From assembly GCF_009932435.1 (NCBI RefSeq), contig NZ_BJOU01000002.1, forward strand, positions 62,001 to 126,000: DNA of 64,000 nucleotides. Direction: 5' to 3'. The notes beneath the pieces are model-generated. The model searched no databases. It was not told the DNA's origin and was given only the letters and a program-made list of their open reading frames with translations. Source of the DNA: Gordonia crocea (lineage in GTDB: Bacteria > Actinomycetota > Actinomycetes > Mycobacteriales > Mycobacteriaceae). This document shows positions 8,261 through 17,103 of the stretch, in pieces. The stretch's first letter is position 1, and every line of letters begins with the position of its first letter. The position numbers were made by a program, and so were the translations under genes.

Positions 8261-8800
8261 ATGAACGTCGTCCGTGCTGCCGCCCGCTGCGGCTGGTTGG
8301 TCTGCGCGGTCCTCGTCGTGGTCGTCGCCGCCGGCTGTGGTGGATCCGACGGCACGCCGGGGACGCCGACGGCGAAGGCGCCGACGAAAGGCGGCCCGTT
8401 CTTCGGGGTGTGCGGCGGTGTCGATGTCGCCGACGTCGTCGCGGCCACCGGTTTCACCGGATTGCGCCGGACGGTGAAGACCCCGTCGAGTTGCGTCTGG
8501 GAGAACGAGGCCGGCGACACCGCCTCGATCGATTGGTTCCGGCGGTCTCCCATTGGTCGGGAGAGGGCCGCGGTGCAGCTTGGGAAGGACCGGGTCGACG
8601 ACATCGAGGTCAACGGGCACGCGGGGTTCACCGGCGTGTCTCCGGGTATCTGTGAGGTCATTGTGGGGTTTGACGCGGACTTCTTCGAGTGGCTCGTCGC
8701 CACCGACCGGCGTCCCGCGGCTGGCGACGATCTTGCCGAGCAGTTCTGCGTGGCGGCCAAGAGTTTGGCCCGCACCTCGATCGAACGGGCACAACCGTGA
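8261..8800 (+). CDS. DUF3558-like lipoprotein, cassette 1 gene A
   Basis: This is a 179-aa protein. Its signal peptide is followed by lipobox VAAGC. The mature domain carries the pattern C-G-x-DV-xx-ATGF...SSCVWE...CEVIVGF seen in actinobacterial DUF3558 lipoproteins, whose roles are mostly unknown. The ATG at 8261 was taken rather than the GTG two codons upstream. The stop overlaps the next gene's GTG by 4 bp. It is paralogous to the interrupted gene at 9318 (both share GPFFG-CGG, RERxxVQL-KD and -GH-GF). Confidence 0.75.
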   Translation: MNVVRAAARCGWLVCAVLVVVVAAGCGGSDGTPGTPTAKAPTKGGPFFGVCGGVDVADVVAATGFTGLRRTVKTPSSCVWENEAGDTASIDWFRRSPIGRERAAVQLGKDRVDDIEVNGHAGFTGVSPGICEVIVGFDADFFEWLVATDRRPAAGDDLAEQFCVAAKSLARTSIERAQP

Positions 8801-9303
8801 CCGCGCGCGGGCGGGGCCTGCGCGGACTCGCCGTGGCGGCACTGGGATTCGGGCTGATCGGGTGCGGGCCGGCCGATCCGGCCCCGGCGCCGTCCAGCCG
8901 GGTGGTTTCGGATGACTTCGCCCGCTCCACCCGCGAATGCGATCTCTTGTCCGACCGTGAGATCGGCGCGATCGTCGGCTTCGGCGTCCGGCGCGGCTTC
9001 CACGGCGCCATTTGCCGGTGGGAGGGCGTCGGTGACGGATCGGTGACGTTCAACTGGTTCGAGTGGCAGACGATGGCCGGCGAGCAGACGGTTCTCAAAC
9101 GGCTCGGGTATGAGACGGAGAACGTGAAGATCGGGTCGTATTCGGCGATCCTGCACCGCGACCCGCAGTTGCCCGGTGCGTGCGGGGTGACGGCGAAGTC
9201 GCCGGCGGCCGGCACCTATTCCTGGTTCGTGCACGGCCCGGGCGGCGATTCCTGCGAGGCGGCCAAACGCCTCATGGTGCTGGTCTTGAAGAACAGCGCA
9301 TAG
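8797..9303 (+). CDS. DUF3558-like lipoprotein, cassette 1 gene B
   Basis: This is a 168-aa protein starting at a GTG that overlaps the previous stop (GTGA). A short signal peptide ends in lipobox LIGC. The mature domain shares TFNWFEWQ, GYETE and C-GVTAKSPAAGTYSWFV with the second copy at 9858, so the two are clear paralogues. With gene A it forms a two-gene translationally coupled cassette that was then duplicated in tandem. No enzymatic motif is visible; it is probably surface-exposed. Confidence 0.75.
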   Translation: MTARGRGLRGLAVAALGFGLIGCGPADPAPAPSSRVVSDDFARSTRECDLLSDREIGAIVGFGVRRGFHGAICRWEGVGDGSVTFNWFEWQTMAGEQTVLKRLGYETENVKIGSYSAILHRDPQLPGACGVTAKSPAAGTYSWFVHGPGGDSCEAAKRLMVLVLKNSA

Positions 9304-9317
9304 GCACAGGGGGGAAG

Positions 9318-9861
9318 ATGCGGACCACGGTGCGGGTGATGACGATGATCCTCGCCGCCATGACCGTGCTGGCGGCCTGCGGTTCGGAGCGTCGCGATGT
9401 CGGGGCCGACCCGACCACGACGACGGTCCCCGCGCAGCGCGGCCCGTTCTTCGGGATCTGCGGCGGACTCACCACGGAGGACGTCGCGGCGGCCACCGGG
9501 TTTCGCGGGCTGCGCCTGGCCGTGATGAACACGTCCTCGTGTGAGTGGCTCAGTGGCGCGAACTATTTCCAGGGTGCCGTGGTCTCGTTCAACTGGTACC
9601 GCGGTTCGCCGATCGACCGCGAGCGCAGCGGGGTCCAGCTGACCAAGGACAACCTCACCGACTGGGAGATCGACGGGCATCGCGGCTTCATCGCCCATAC
9701 CAGGGGCCGGGTGTGCGAGATGGGGGTGGCGTTTGGCGCGGACTTCATCGAGGTGAGCGGTCGGATTCCGGCGCGAGGCGAGAACAACATCGGCATCGAA
9801 AAAGCTGTGTGCCGGGCTCAAATCGCTGACGGCGACGACGATCAAGCGGGCGCGCCGATGA
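9318..9861 (+). pseudogene. DUF3558-like lipoprotein, cassette 2 gene A, disrupted by +1 frameshift
   Basis: It starts at ATG 9318 after a GGGGGGAAG-type RBS, with signal peptide and lipobox LAAC. The homology to cassette 1 gene A is collinear up to about base 9799. There a run of five A (9799-9803) shifts the frame; reading with four A restores KLCAGLKSLTATTIKRARR, the counterpart of FCVAAKSLARTSIERAQP in the paralogue, and a TGA at 9859-9861 that overlaps the next ATG as ATGA. As it stands, the frame instead runs without stop into gene B (open 9318-10379, 353 aa). This may be a real mutation, a phase-variable tract or an assembly error. Confidence 0.7.
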
Positions 9862-10379
9862 GGGTCGGGCGCCGTTGGGCGGGCACGGTTCTCGCGGTGG
9901 TGGCCGTGGCGGTGTCGGTGGCCGGGTGCGGAAACCCCGACCCCACACCGGCGGCGACGACGACGGCGTCCCTCGTCGACACCGACAAGTTCGACCGCAT
10001 CACCCTGGAGTGTGAGGTGTTGCCCCTCGGGCAGTTGCGCACCGCCTCGGGGATCCAGGTGGTCGACTCGACGTTCACCGGGCCGATCTGCCGGTGGGAA
10101 TCGGCGCTCGGGAACTCGATCACGTTCAACTGGTTCGAGTGGCAGTCGGTGGCGCAGGAGCGGGCCTCGGCCAAACAGATGGGGTACGAGACGGAGACGG
10201 TGCGGGTCGACTCGATCACGATGTTCCTCGCCCGCCTTCCGGACCGTCCGGCGGCATGCGGCGCCACCGCGCGGGCGCCGAGCCGGGGCATCTACACCTG
10301 GTTCGTGGAGGGGTCGTCGAAGGACCCGTGCGAGGCCGCGACCGAACTCCTGCGGCTGTCGCTCAAGCGCAGCACATAG
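9858..10379 (+). CDS. DUF3558-like lipoprotein, cassette 2 gene B
   Basis: This is a 173-aa protein starting at ATG 9858, with its own signal peptide and lipobox (VAGC). That argues that it is an independent gene rather than the C-terminal half of a fusion. It shares ICRWES, ITFNWFEWQS and GYETETV with the gene at 8797. In the ancestral arrangement its start overlapped gene A's stop by 4 bp. Because of the upstream +1 frameshift, ribosomes reading gene A now stay in this frame, which could give a fused product with an internal signal peptide. Confidence 0.75.
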   Translation: MRVGRRWAGTVLAVVAVAVSVAGCGNPDPTPAATTTASLVDTDKFDRITLECEVLPLGQLRTASGIQVVDSTFTGPICRWESALGNSITFNWFEWQSVAQERASAKQMGYETETVRVDSITMFLARLPDRPAACGATARAPSRGIYTWFVEGSSKDPCEAATELLRLSLKRST

Positions 10380-10457
10380 GCGGTCGCCAAATTGTGAGGC
10401 ACACCGCGTTCGCAGCGAGAGTCGGACACGTTAGAGTGTTGGGCGACCCTAAATGGC

Positions 10458-10473
10458 CTTACCCGCTGGTAAG
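10458..10473. promoter_or_regulatory. Inverted repeat upstream of etfB (CTTACC-4-GGTAAG)
   Basis: There are perfect 6-bp arms with a CGCT spacer, 36 bp before the etfB ATG. It could be an operator or a 5' UTR hairpin; the regulator is unknown. Confidence 0.4.
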
Positions 10474-10508
10474 AAGCCTCACCCGATGCAGGAGGTCGAC
10501 GTAGACCC

Positions 10509-11291
10509 ATGACAAACATTGTCGTACTCATCAAGCAGGTGCCCGACTCTGGCTCGGAGCGCAAGCTCAACGACAGCGATTTCACCCTCGATCGCGAGAT
10601 CGATCCGGTGATCGACGAGATCAATGAGAAGGCCGTTGAGGCTGCGCTGCAGATCAAGGAAGCCAACGGCGGTGAGGTCACCGTCCTGTCGGCCGGACCG
10701 GAGAAGGCCACCGAGGCGATCCGCAAGGCCCTGTCGATGGGCGCCGACAAGGCGATCCACATCCAGGACGACGCGCTGCACGGTTCCGACGCGGTGCAGA
10801 CCTCCTACACGCTGGCCAAGGCGCTGGGCACGGTCGAGGGCGTCGAGCTCGTCATCGCCGGCAACCAGGCGACCGACGGCGGCGTGGGTGCCGTCCCGGC
10901 GATGATCGCCGAGTGGCTGGGCCTGCCGCACCTCACCTCGCTGCGGTCGCTGACCGTCGACGGGGAGAGCCTGAGCGGCGAGCGCGAGACCGACGAGGGC
11001 ATCGTCAGCGTCGAGGGCGCGCTGCCGGCGATCGTCAGCGTCAACGAGAAGATCAACGAGCCGCGGTTCCCGTCCTTCAAGGGCATCATGGCCGCGAAGA
11101 AGAAGGAGATCGCCGTGGTCTCCCTCGCTGATATCGATGTCGAGGCCGGTGACGTCGGTCTGGCGAATGCCGCCACGACCGTCACCGCGGTGACGCCCAA
11201 GCCCGCCAAGGAGGCCGGCGAGCGGGTCACCGACGAGGGCGACGGCGGCGTCAAGGTCGCCGAGTTCCTGGTCGCGCAGAAGCTCATCTAG
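10509..11291 (+). CDS. etfB: Electron transfer flavoprotein beta subunit
   Basis: This is a 260-aa protein, the usual EtfB/FixA length. It opens MTNIVVLIKQVPDSGSERKL, and the family region ADKAIHIQDDALHGSDAVQTSY lies near residues 80-100. With the alpha subunit (11340) it forms the heterodimer that binds AMP and FAD and carries electrons from acyl-CoA dehydrogenases to ETF:quinone oxidoreductase. The RBS GGAGG is 12 nt upstream of the ATG. It is co-directional with etfA, 48 bp apart, the order of mycobacterial fixA-fixB. A short inverted repeat upstream may be regulatory. Confidence 0.95.
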   Translation: MTNIVVLIKQVPDSGSERKLNDSDFTLDREIDPVIDEINEKAVEAALQIKEANGGEVTVLSAGPEKATEAIRKALSMGADKAIHIQDDALHGSDAVQTSYTLAKALGTVEGVELVIAGNQATDGGVGAVPAMIAEWLGLPHLTSLRSLTVDGESLSGERETDEGIVSVEGALPAIVSVNEKINEPRFPSFKGIMAAKKKEIAVVSLADIDVEAGDVGLANAATTVTAVTPKPAKEAGERVTDEGDGGVKVAEFLVAQKLI

Positions 11292-11339
11292 CCGACCCAC
11301 CCACCACAACCGACATCCGAAATCTCAGGAGTAGAAAAC

Positions 11340-12308
11340 ATGGCTGAAGTACTCGTTCTCGTCGAGCGGGATACCGAGGGTGGGCTGAAGAAGGTCACCT
11401 CCGAGCTGATCACCGCCGCCCGTGCACTCGGCACCCCGTCCGCGGTCGTCGTCGGCGCCCCGGGCAAGGCCGACGCCGTTCTCGGTGATCTCGCCGCTGC
11501 CGGCGCCGAGAAGATCTACGTCGCCGAGTCCGACGAGGCCGCCGGCGTGCTGGTCTCGCCGGTCGTCGACGTGCTCGCGTCGATCGTCACCTCCGCCTCG
11601 CCGGCCGGCGTGATCGTCGCCGCGACGACCGATGGCCGCGAGGTCGCCGGCCGCCTGGCCGTGCGCCTGGTGTCCGAGGGCATCGCCGCCGGTGTCCTCG
11701 CCGACGTCATCGAGGTCAAGGAAGGCGGCAACGCCGTCCACTCGATCTTCGGTGGTTCGTTCACCGTCGACGCGCAGGCGTCGGGCACCCCGATCTTCGC
11801 GGTGCGTCCGGGTGCGGTCGAGGCCGCTCCCGCCGCCGGCGCCGGCGAGCGCGTCGACGTCGAGGTTCCCGCCCAGGAGGAGACCGCGGTCCGCATCACC
11901 AAGGTCGAGCCGAACGTCGGTGGCGATCGCCCCGAGCTCACCGAGGCGTCGATCGTCGTCTCCGGTGGTCGCGGTGTGGGCAGCGCCGAGAAGTTCTCGG
12001 TCGTCGAAGAGCTGGCCGATTCACTCGGTGCCGCCGTCGGCGCCTCGCGTGCCGCGGTCGACTCGGGTTACTACCCGGGCCAGTTCCAGGTCGGTCAGAC
12101 CGGTAAGACGGTCTCGCCGCAGCTGTACATCGCCCTGGGCATCTCCGGTGCGATCCAGCACCGGGCCGGCATGCAGACGTCCAAGACGATCATCGCGGTC
12201 AACAAGGACGAAGAGGCACCCATCTTCGAGATCAGCGACTACGGTGTCGTCGGCGACCTGTTCGACGTCGCGCCGCAGCTGACCGAAGAGGTCAAGAAGC
12301 GCAAGTAA
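11340..12308 (+). CDS. etfA: Electron transfer flavoprotein alpha subunit
   Basis: This is a 322-aa protein. The N-terminal domain (about 1-190) is the alpha/beta nucleotide-like fold. The C-terminal FAD domain carries the ETF alpha signature, including [53 protein letters not shown] and [21 protein letters not shown]. It partners EtfB in transferring electrons from fatty-acid and amino-acid oxidation to the respiratory chain. The RBS AGGAG sits 10 nt before the ATG. The operon ends in a strong terminator hairpin at 12326. Confidence 0.96.
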   Translation: MAEVLVLVERDTEGGLKKVTSELITAARALGTPSAVVVGAPGKADAVLGDLAAAGAEKIYVAESDEAAGVLVSPVVDVLASIVTSASPAGVIVAATTDGREVAGRLAVRLVSEGIAAGVLADVIEVKEGGNAVHSIFGGSFTVDAQASGTPIFAVRPGAVEAAPAAGAGERVDVEVPAQEETAVRITKVEPNVGGDRPELTEASIVVSGGRGVGSAEKFSVVEELADSLGAAVGASRAAVDSGYYPGQFQVGQTGKTVSPQLYIALGISGAIQHRAGMQTSKTIIAVNKDEEAPIFEISDYGVVGDLFDVAPQLTEEVKKRK

Positions 12309-12325
12309 GCGCGCTGTTCACCTGC

Positions 12326-12369
12326 CCAACCCCCGGTCGACCACAACGGTTGGCCGGGGGTTGGCGTTT
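12326..12369 (+). terminator. Rho-independent terminator after etfA
   Basis: The 11-bp stem CCAACCCCCGG / CCGGGGGTTGG (12326-12336 with 12354-12364) is followed by CGTTT. It has a GC-rich stem but a short T tract. Confidence 0.75.
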
Positions 12370-12450
12370 CTCCGGCAATTCACCGGGTGGCCGCCGACAT
12401 GTCATCGGCCGTCGTCCGCGGTGTCTCCTGACACCGATTCCATGGGCGCC

Positions 12451-13317
12451 ATGACGACAGTGATCAACCAGCCCCCGATCAGTCTGGAACCGCGTCCCGC
12501 GGTGAACCCGCTCCCCGCCGTTCCGTCGAACCGCCGCCTGTTCTCAGGCGGCGGTTTTTCTGTCTGGCTCTCCACCGAACCCGACGACATCGCCGACGCC
12601 CAACGCCTGCGGTACGACGTCTTCAGCGCCGAGCCCGGCTTCTCGTCGACGATCGGCGATCCGACGACCCGACTCGACGCGGACCACTTCGACGCTTTCT
12701 GCGACCATCTCCTGGTGCGCGACGAGGCCACCGGCGAGCTGGTCGGGTGTGCCCGGCTCCTCTCCCCGGTGCGGGCGATCGCCGCCGGCGGTTGGTACAG
12801 CGACGGCGAGTTCGACCTGGGTGAACTGGCCCCGATCGCCTCGCGGACGGTCGAGATGGGCCGGGCAGCGGTTGCCGTCGGCCAGCGCAACGGATCGGTG
12901 ACTGCGCTCATGTGGGCCGCGGTGTTGGCCTACGTCGAGGAGTCCGGGCACAACTACCTGATGGGATGCGTGTCGGTGCCGCTGTCCACGCCGGGGGCCG
13001 ATCGGGGCAGTGCGCTGCGGGGGATCCGCGACGAACTGCGCAATCGCCACCGCGCCCCGTTCCAGGTGTTCCCGCACGGCGGGTCGATCGTCGACGGGGT
13101 CCGCCTCGACGACATCGAGCCGCCCGCGCGCCTCGTCGTGCCGCCGCTGCTGCGCGGCTACCTCCGCCTGGGTGCCCGGGTGTGCGGTGAACCGGCGATC
13201 GACCCGGTCTTCGACTGCGGCGATTTCCTGACCGTGCTGTCCTCCGACGCCGCCGACTCCCGCTACCGACGACGACTCACCGACACCGTGCGACGGCTCA
13301 GCGAGCAGGCGGCCTGA
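12451..13317 (+). CDS. GNAT-fold N-acyltransferase (OlsB/hemolysin-like), Rv3027c-like
   Basis: This is a 288-aa protein. After about 45 variable residues comes FSVWLSTEPDDIADAQRLRYDVF...AEPG, the opening of the PlsC-associated acyl-ACP/ornithine N-acyltransferase-type GNAT domain. DHFDAFCDHLLVRDEATGELVGCARLL follows, then the acyl-CoA/ACP-binding region with VEMGRAAV. It is 1 bp from the downstream PlsC-type acyltransferase, the same pairing as olsB-olsA, so an N-acyl then O-acyl step in making an aminolipid is plausible but unproven. The ATG at 12451 (MTTVINQ) was chosen; an ATG three codons upstream is equally possible. Confidence 0.75.
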   Translation: MTTVINQPPISLEPRPAVNPLPAVPSNRRLFSGGGFSVWLSTEPDDIADAQRLRYDVFSAEPGFSSTIGDPTTRLDADHFDAFCDHLLVRDEATGELVGCARLLSPVRAIAAGGWYSDGEFDLGELAPIASRTVEMGRAAVAVGQRNGSVTALMWAAVLAYVEESGHNYLMGCVSVPLSTPGADRGSALRGIRDELRNRHRAPFQVFPHGGSIVDGVRLDDIEPPARLVVPPLLRGYLRLGARVCGEPAIDPVFDCGDFLTVLSSDAADSRYRRRLTDTVRRLSEQAA

Positions 13318-13318
13318 G

Positions 13319-14197
13319 ATGAAGGCGCACGCCTGGTACCCGGTCGGGGAGTGCGGCGCCGATTGCCTCGCACCGGCCCGCACCCGGGCCGGCCGGTCGC
13401 GGATGGTGCTGCGGGTGATCCGGCTGGCGATGCTGCTCGTCGTCCTGGGCGCCCTGGCGCCGTTGGTCCGGCTGACCGGGCCGGACCGCCAACACCGATT
13501 CATCCGGTGGTCGTCGCGTCGGGTGCTGGGCGCGCTGGGGATCACGCTCGTCGTGAAGGACCGGCGCATGATCGACGACGACGGGGTCCGCATCGGCGGG
13601 CTCGTCGTCGCCAACCACGTTTCGTTCCTCGACATTCCGGCGATTGCCGCGGTGACGCCGGCGCGATTCGTCGCGAAATCGGAGGTCCTCGACATGCCCG
13701 GGGTCGGCGCCCTGGCCCGCAGCCTCGGTGTCATCGGGGTGGTCCGGTCGTCGTTGCGCGCCCTCCCCGGCACCGTCGGCCGGGTCGCCGGGGTGTTGCG
13801 CGGCGGTGGCGCGGTGGTGGTGTTCCCGGAGGGGACCACCTGGTGCGGCGCGGCGTCGGGCCGATTCCGGCCGGCCTTCTTCAGCGCCGCCCACCAGGCG
13901 GGCGCGCCGATCATGCCGATGACGGTGGAGTACCACGAGGACGACGGCCATCACTGCTCGGCGGCGGCGTTCATCGCCGACGACACTCCGCTGAGCACGT
14001 TGCGGCGCGTGCTGGCGGTCCGGGCGATGACCGTCACCGTCACCGCGCACCCGATCGCCCTGCCGACACCCGACCGTCGGGCCGATGCGACCCGTGCGCA
14101 GCGTGCCGTGCTCGGCACCCGTGCCCTGCCGAGGCTCGCAGAGGTGGCGACGGCGGGTCCGGGCGAACGCCTGAAAATCGCCACCGCCCACTGTTAA
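13319..14197 (+). CDS. 1-acylglycerol-3-phosphate O-acyltransferase family protein (PlsC-like), Rv3026c-like
   Basis: This is a 292-aa protein. A hydrophobic N-terminal segment (about residues 30-50) anchors it to the membrane. The acyltransferase HX4D motif is NHVSFLD and the phosphate-binding motif is FPEGTT, both expected for PlsC/OlsA enzymes. It starts 1 bp after the GNAT gene's stop, so the two are probably translated together and act on the same lipid. The acceptor is uncertain: lysophosphatidate or a lyso-aminolipid would fit. Confidence 0.85.
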   Translation: MKAHAWYPVGECGADCLAPARTRAGRSRMVLRVIRLAMLLVVLGALAPLVRLTGPDRQHRFIRWSSRRVLGALGITLVVKDRRMIDDDGVRIGGLVVANHVSFLDIPAIAAVTPARFVAKSEVLDMPGVGALARSLGVIGVVRSSLRALPGTVGRVAGVLRGGGAVVVFPEGTTWCGAASGRFRPAFFSAAHQAGAPIMPMTVEYHEDDGHHCSAAAFIADDTPLSTLRRVLAVRAMTVTVTAHPIALPTPDRRADATRAQRAVLGTRALPRLAEVATAGPGERLKIATAHC

Positions 14198-14253
14198 CCT
14201 CGACCCGCAACGGGGGCGGGCGACCAGGCGCGCCGGATCGAGGGGAGAGTTCG

Positions 14254-14703
14254 ATGAACCGTGCAATCGCGTCGGCCGGGGCCGTGGTGTCCACGGCGCT
14301 GGCCCTCACCGTCGTCGCAGCTCCGGCCCAGGCAAAGTTCGCCCCGCCCCTGGGGGACTGGGGCAGCGCCGCGCAACCGCCCGGCACCATCTACAACCGC
14401 AACGGCTTGGCCCAGCTCGACGTCGGCGTCACCAGCGCCAGCGGCTCGATGAAGCCCGGCGCTTTCGCCCCGCGGGTCACCTGGTCGGGCCACACCGCCA
14501 AGGGCAAACCGGTCACCGGGCGCAAGTGCCGCATCGAGATCACCTTCCCCGGGCATCGCTGGCCGATGTACAAGTCGCGGAACTGCCAGGGTGCGGCCGC
14601 CTTCCCGAAGCGGGTCTACACGGTGCCCGGCCGGTATTCGATCACCGTCCAGGAACGCGTCTCCGGCCGGTACACGACAGTGCCGTTCATCGTCGCGGAC
14701 TGA
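14254..14703 (+). CDS. Small secreted protein of unknown function
   Basis: This is a 149-aa protein. Its Sec signal peptide probably ends at APAQA-KF (about residue 27). The mature part is about 120 residues of mostly beta character with two cysteines (RKCRIEITFPGH and SRNCQGAAAF), which could form one disulfide, ending in GRYTTVPFIVAD. The RBS AGGGGAGAG lies 6 nt before the ATG. I do not recognise the family. It sits between the acyltransferase pair and the cysteine desulfurase and has no obvious operon partner. Confidence 0.75.
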   Translation: MNRAIASAGAVVSTALALTVVAAPAQAKFAPPLGDWGSAAQPPGTIYNRNGLAQLDVGVTSASGSMKPGAFAPRVTWSGHTAKGKPVTGRKCRIEITFPGHRWPMYKSRNCQGAAAFPKRVYTVPGRYSITVQERVSGRYTTVPFIVAD

Positions 14704-14792
14704 TTCCGGCAACCGGGCGGAGAACCGATGGGTGTGGCGGGCCGACCGGCGAATTGGACCGCTTCGGCGGCGCGTCTATCCTGGTAGGCACT

Positions 14793-15992
14793 ATGCCCAC
14801 CGCACCGGTCGAGTCGATCTACCTCGATAACGCCGCCTCCATGGCCATGCGCCCGGAGGCGGTTGCCGCGATGGTGCCGTTGTTGTCGCAGGCCGGGAAC
14901 CCGTCGTCGCTGCACGCGGCCGGCCGGGGGGCGCGCCGCCACCTCGAGGAGGCTCGCGAGTCGATCGCCGCCGACTTGGGCGCGCGGCCGTCGGAGGTGG
15001 TCTTCACCGCCGGTGGCACCGAGGCGGACAACCTCGCCGTCGTCGGGATTGCCGCCGCACGCCGCACGGCCGATCCGCGCCGCCGCCGCGTCGTCATCTC
15101 CGCCGTCGAGCATCACGCGGTTCTCGACCCGGCCCAGGCACTCGTCGACGACGGCTTCGAGCTCGTCATCATCGGCGTGGACGGGGACGGCGCGCTCGAC
15201 CTCGACGCCCTGTGCGCCGAGGTGGCGCAGCACGCCGACGAGATCGCCGTCATCTCGGTGATGTGGGCGAACAACGAGGTCGGCACGGTCCAGCCGGTCA
15301 TCGAGGTCGCCGCACTCGGACGCGAGAACGGGATTCCGGTGCATTCGGATGCCATTGCCGCGGCCGGGCACTTGGCGGTCGACTTCGGTGAGAGCGGACT
15401 GTCTGCGTTGTCGGTCGCCGGACACAAGTTCGGCGGCCCACAGGGAGTCGGCGCGCTGCTCCTCGGGCGCGACGTGGCGGTCACCCCGCTCGTGCGCGGC
15501 GGGGGACACGAGCGCGACCTGCGGTCGGGGACCCAGAATGTCGCCGGGGCCGTCGGCATGGCCGCGGGCCTGTCGGTGGCCACCGCCAATCTCGTCGACG
15601 AGGCGCGGGCGGTGACCGCGTTGCGGGACCGCCTGTTCGACCGCCTGCTCACGGTGAACGGGGCACAGGCCAACGGCGACCGGGAACACCGACTGCCCGG
15701 GAACGTCCACGTGTCTTTCGCCGGCTGCGAAGGCGACTCGCTGCTCATGCTCCTCGACGCCCAGCGTGTCGAGTGTTCGACCGGGTCGGCCTGTACCGCC
15801 GGCGTCGCGCAGGCCAGCCACGTGCTGCTCGCGATGGGTCTGCCGATGAGCACCGCGCGCGGATCGCTGCGCTTCAGCTTGTCGCACACCACGACCGAGG
15901 CGGAGGTGGACCGGGTCGGCGAGGTGATCGTCGACGCCGTCGACCGGGCCCGTGCGGCCGGTCTCGTCGCCCTGGCCGGAGGCCGCCGATGA
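14793..15992 (+). CDS. Cysteine desulfurase (class V aminotransferase, NifS/IscS type)
   Basis: This is a 399-aa PLP enzyme. It opens IYLDNAAS; the PLP lysine is K212 ([12 protein letters not shown]) and the catalytic cysteine C334 (STGSACTAG). It transfers sulfane sulfur from L-cysteine, and its immediate neighbour mnmA is a natural acceptor for tRNA 2-thiouridine. It corresponds to Rv3025c, called IscS in mycobacteria, which lack a full Isc operon. The start is ATG 14793; an AT-rich -10-like TATCCT lies 10 nt upstream, with no good RBS. It is followed by mnmA after 19 bp. Confidence 0.92.
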   Translation: MPTAPVESIYLDNAASMAMRPEAVAAMVPLLSQAGNPSSLHAAGRGARRHLEEARESIAADLGARPSEVVFTAGGTEADNLAVVGIAAARRTADPRRRRVVISAVEHHAVLDPAQALVDDGFELVIIGVDGDGALDLDALCAEVAQHADEIAVISVMWANNEVGTVQPVIEVAALGRENGIPVHSDAIAAAGHLAVDFGESGLSALSVAGHKFGGPQGVGALLLGRDVAVTPLVRGGGHERDLRSGTQNVAGAVGMAAGLSVATANLVDEARAVTALRDRLFDRLLTVNGAQANGDREHRLPGNVHVSFAGCEGDSLLMLLDAQRVECSTGSACTAGVAQASHVLLAMGLPMSTARGSLRFSLSHTTTEAEVDRVGEVIVDAVDRARAAGLVALAGGRR

Positions 15993-16011
15993 TCGCCGCC
16001 GGGGCCCGACG

Positions 16012-17103
16012 ATGAGGGTGCTCGCCGCGATGAGTGGCGGCGTGGACTCAGCGGTGGCCGCGGCCCGCGCGGTCGAGGCCGGGCACGACGTCGTCGGCGT
16101 GCACCTGGCGCTGTCGGAGACGCCCGATGCGCTGCGCAGCGGATCGCGCGGCTGCTGCTCGCGCGAGGATGCCGACGATGCCCGACGCGCCGCCGACGTG
16201 TTGGGGATCCCGTTCTACGTGTGGGACTTCGCCGAGCGCTTCCGCGAGGACGTCATCGACGACTTCGTCGCCGCCTATGCCGCGGGCGAGACCCCCAACC
16301 CGTGCCTGTCCTGCAACGAGAAGATCAAGTTCGCCGCCCTCGCCGAGAAGGCGGCCGCCCTCGGGTTCGATGCGCTGGCCACCGGCCACTACGCGCGCCT
16401 GTCCGACGGGGAGCTGCGCCGCGCGGTCGACGAGGACAAGGACCAGTCCTACGTGTTGGCGGTGCTGACGGCCCAACAGTTGCGTCGGGCGATGTTCCCG
16501 GTCGGCGACACGGCCAAGCCGCAGATCCGCGAGGAAGCCGCCCGCCGCGGGCTCCTCGTCGCGGATAAGCCCGATTCCCACGACATCTGCTTCATCCCCA
16601 CCGGTGACACCCGCGCCTTCCTCGGCGCGAAGATCGGCGTGCGCCCCGGCGCCGTCGTCGACGCCGATTCGGGGGAGAAACTCGCCGACCACGACGGCGT
16701 GCACGGCTTCACCATCGGCCAGCGCAAGGGGCTGGGCATCGATGCCCCCGCATCCGACGGCGCCCCCCGCTACGTCACCTCGATCGATGCGGCGACGGCG
16801 ACGGTGACCGTCGGCCCGGCATCGGCGCTGGGCGTCTCGCGGATCACCGCCCGCCACGCGATCTGGACCAGCGGCACCGCGCCGGCGGGACCGGTCGAGT
16901 GCATGGTGCAGGTCCGCGCGCACGGCGGCCTGGCGCCGGTCGTGGCCACGCCGGTCGTCGTCGACGGGGAACCCGGCATCGAGATCGCGCTGCACGAGCC
17001 GTTGACCGGCGTCGCCAAGGGGCAGGCCGCGGTGCTGTACGCACCCGACGCCGTCCGCGGCGACCTGGTGCTCGGATCCGGGCGCATCGCCACCACCGCA
17101 TGA
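16012..17103 (+). CDS. mnmA: tRNA-specific 2-thiouridylase
   Basis: This is a 363-aa protein. The PP-loop [11 protein letters not shown] at residues 7-17 binds ATP. The two catalytic cysteines are C101 ([12 protein letters not shown]) and C193 ([10 protein letters not shown]), and the C-terminal beta-barrel is intact. It makes 2-thiouridine at position 34 of tRNA-Lys, -Glu and -Gln, taking sulfur from the upstream desulfurase. It overlaps the next gene by 4 bp (ATGA). It has no visible truncation and is close to the family's usual 350-370 aa. Confidence 0.96.
   Translation: MRVLAAMSGGVDSAVAAARAVEAGHDVVGVHLALSETPDALRSGSRGCCSREDADDARRAADVLGIPFYVWDFAERFREDVIDDFVAAYAAGETPNPCLSCNEKIKFAALAEKAAALGFDALATGHYARLSDGELRRAVDEDKDQSYVLAVLTAQQLRRAMFPVGDTAKPQIREEAARRGLLVADKPDSHDICFIPTGDTRAFLGAKIGVRPGAVVDADSGEKLADHDGVHGFTIGQRKGLGIDAPASDGAPRYVTSIDAATATVTVGPASALGVSRITARHAIWTSGTAPAGPVECMVQVRAHGGLAPVVATPVVVDGEPGIEIALHEPLTGVAKGQAAVLYAPDAVRGDLVLGSGRIATTA

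Noticed and set aside
9180..10379. A single 399-residue lipoprotein
   Set aside because: It starts inside the preceding gene and contains two signal peptides and lipoboxes; comparison with cassette 1 shows two genes joined by a frameshift.
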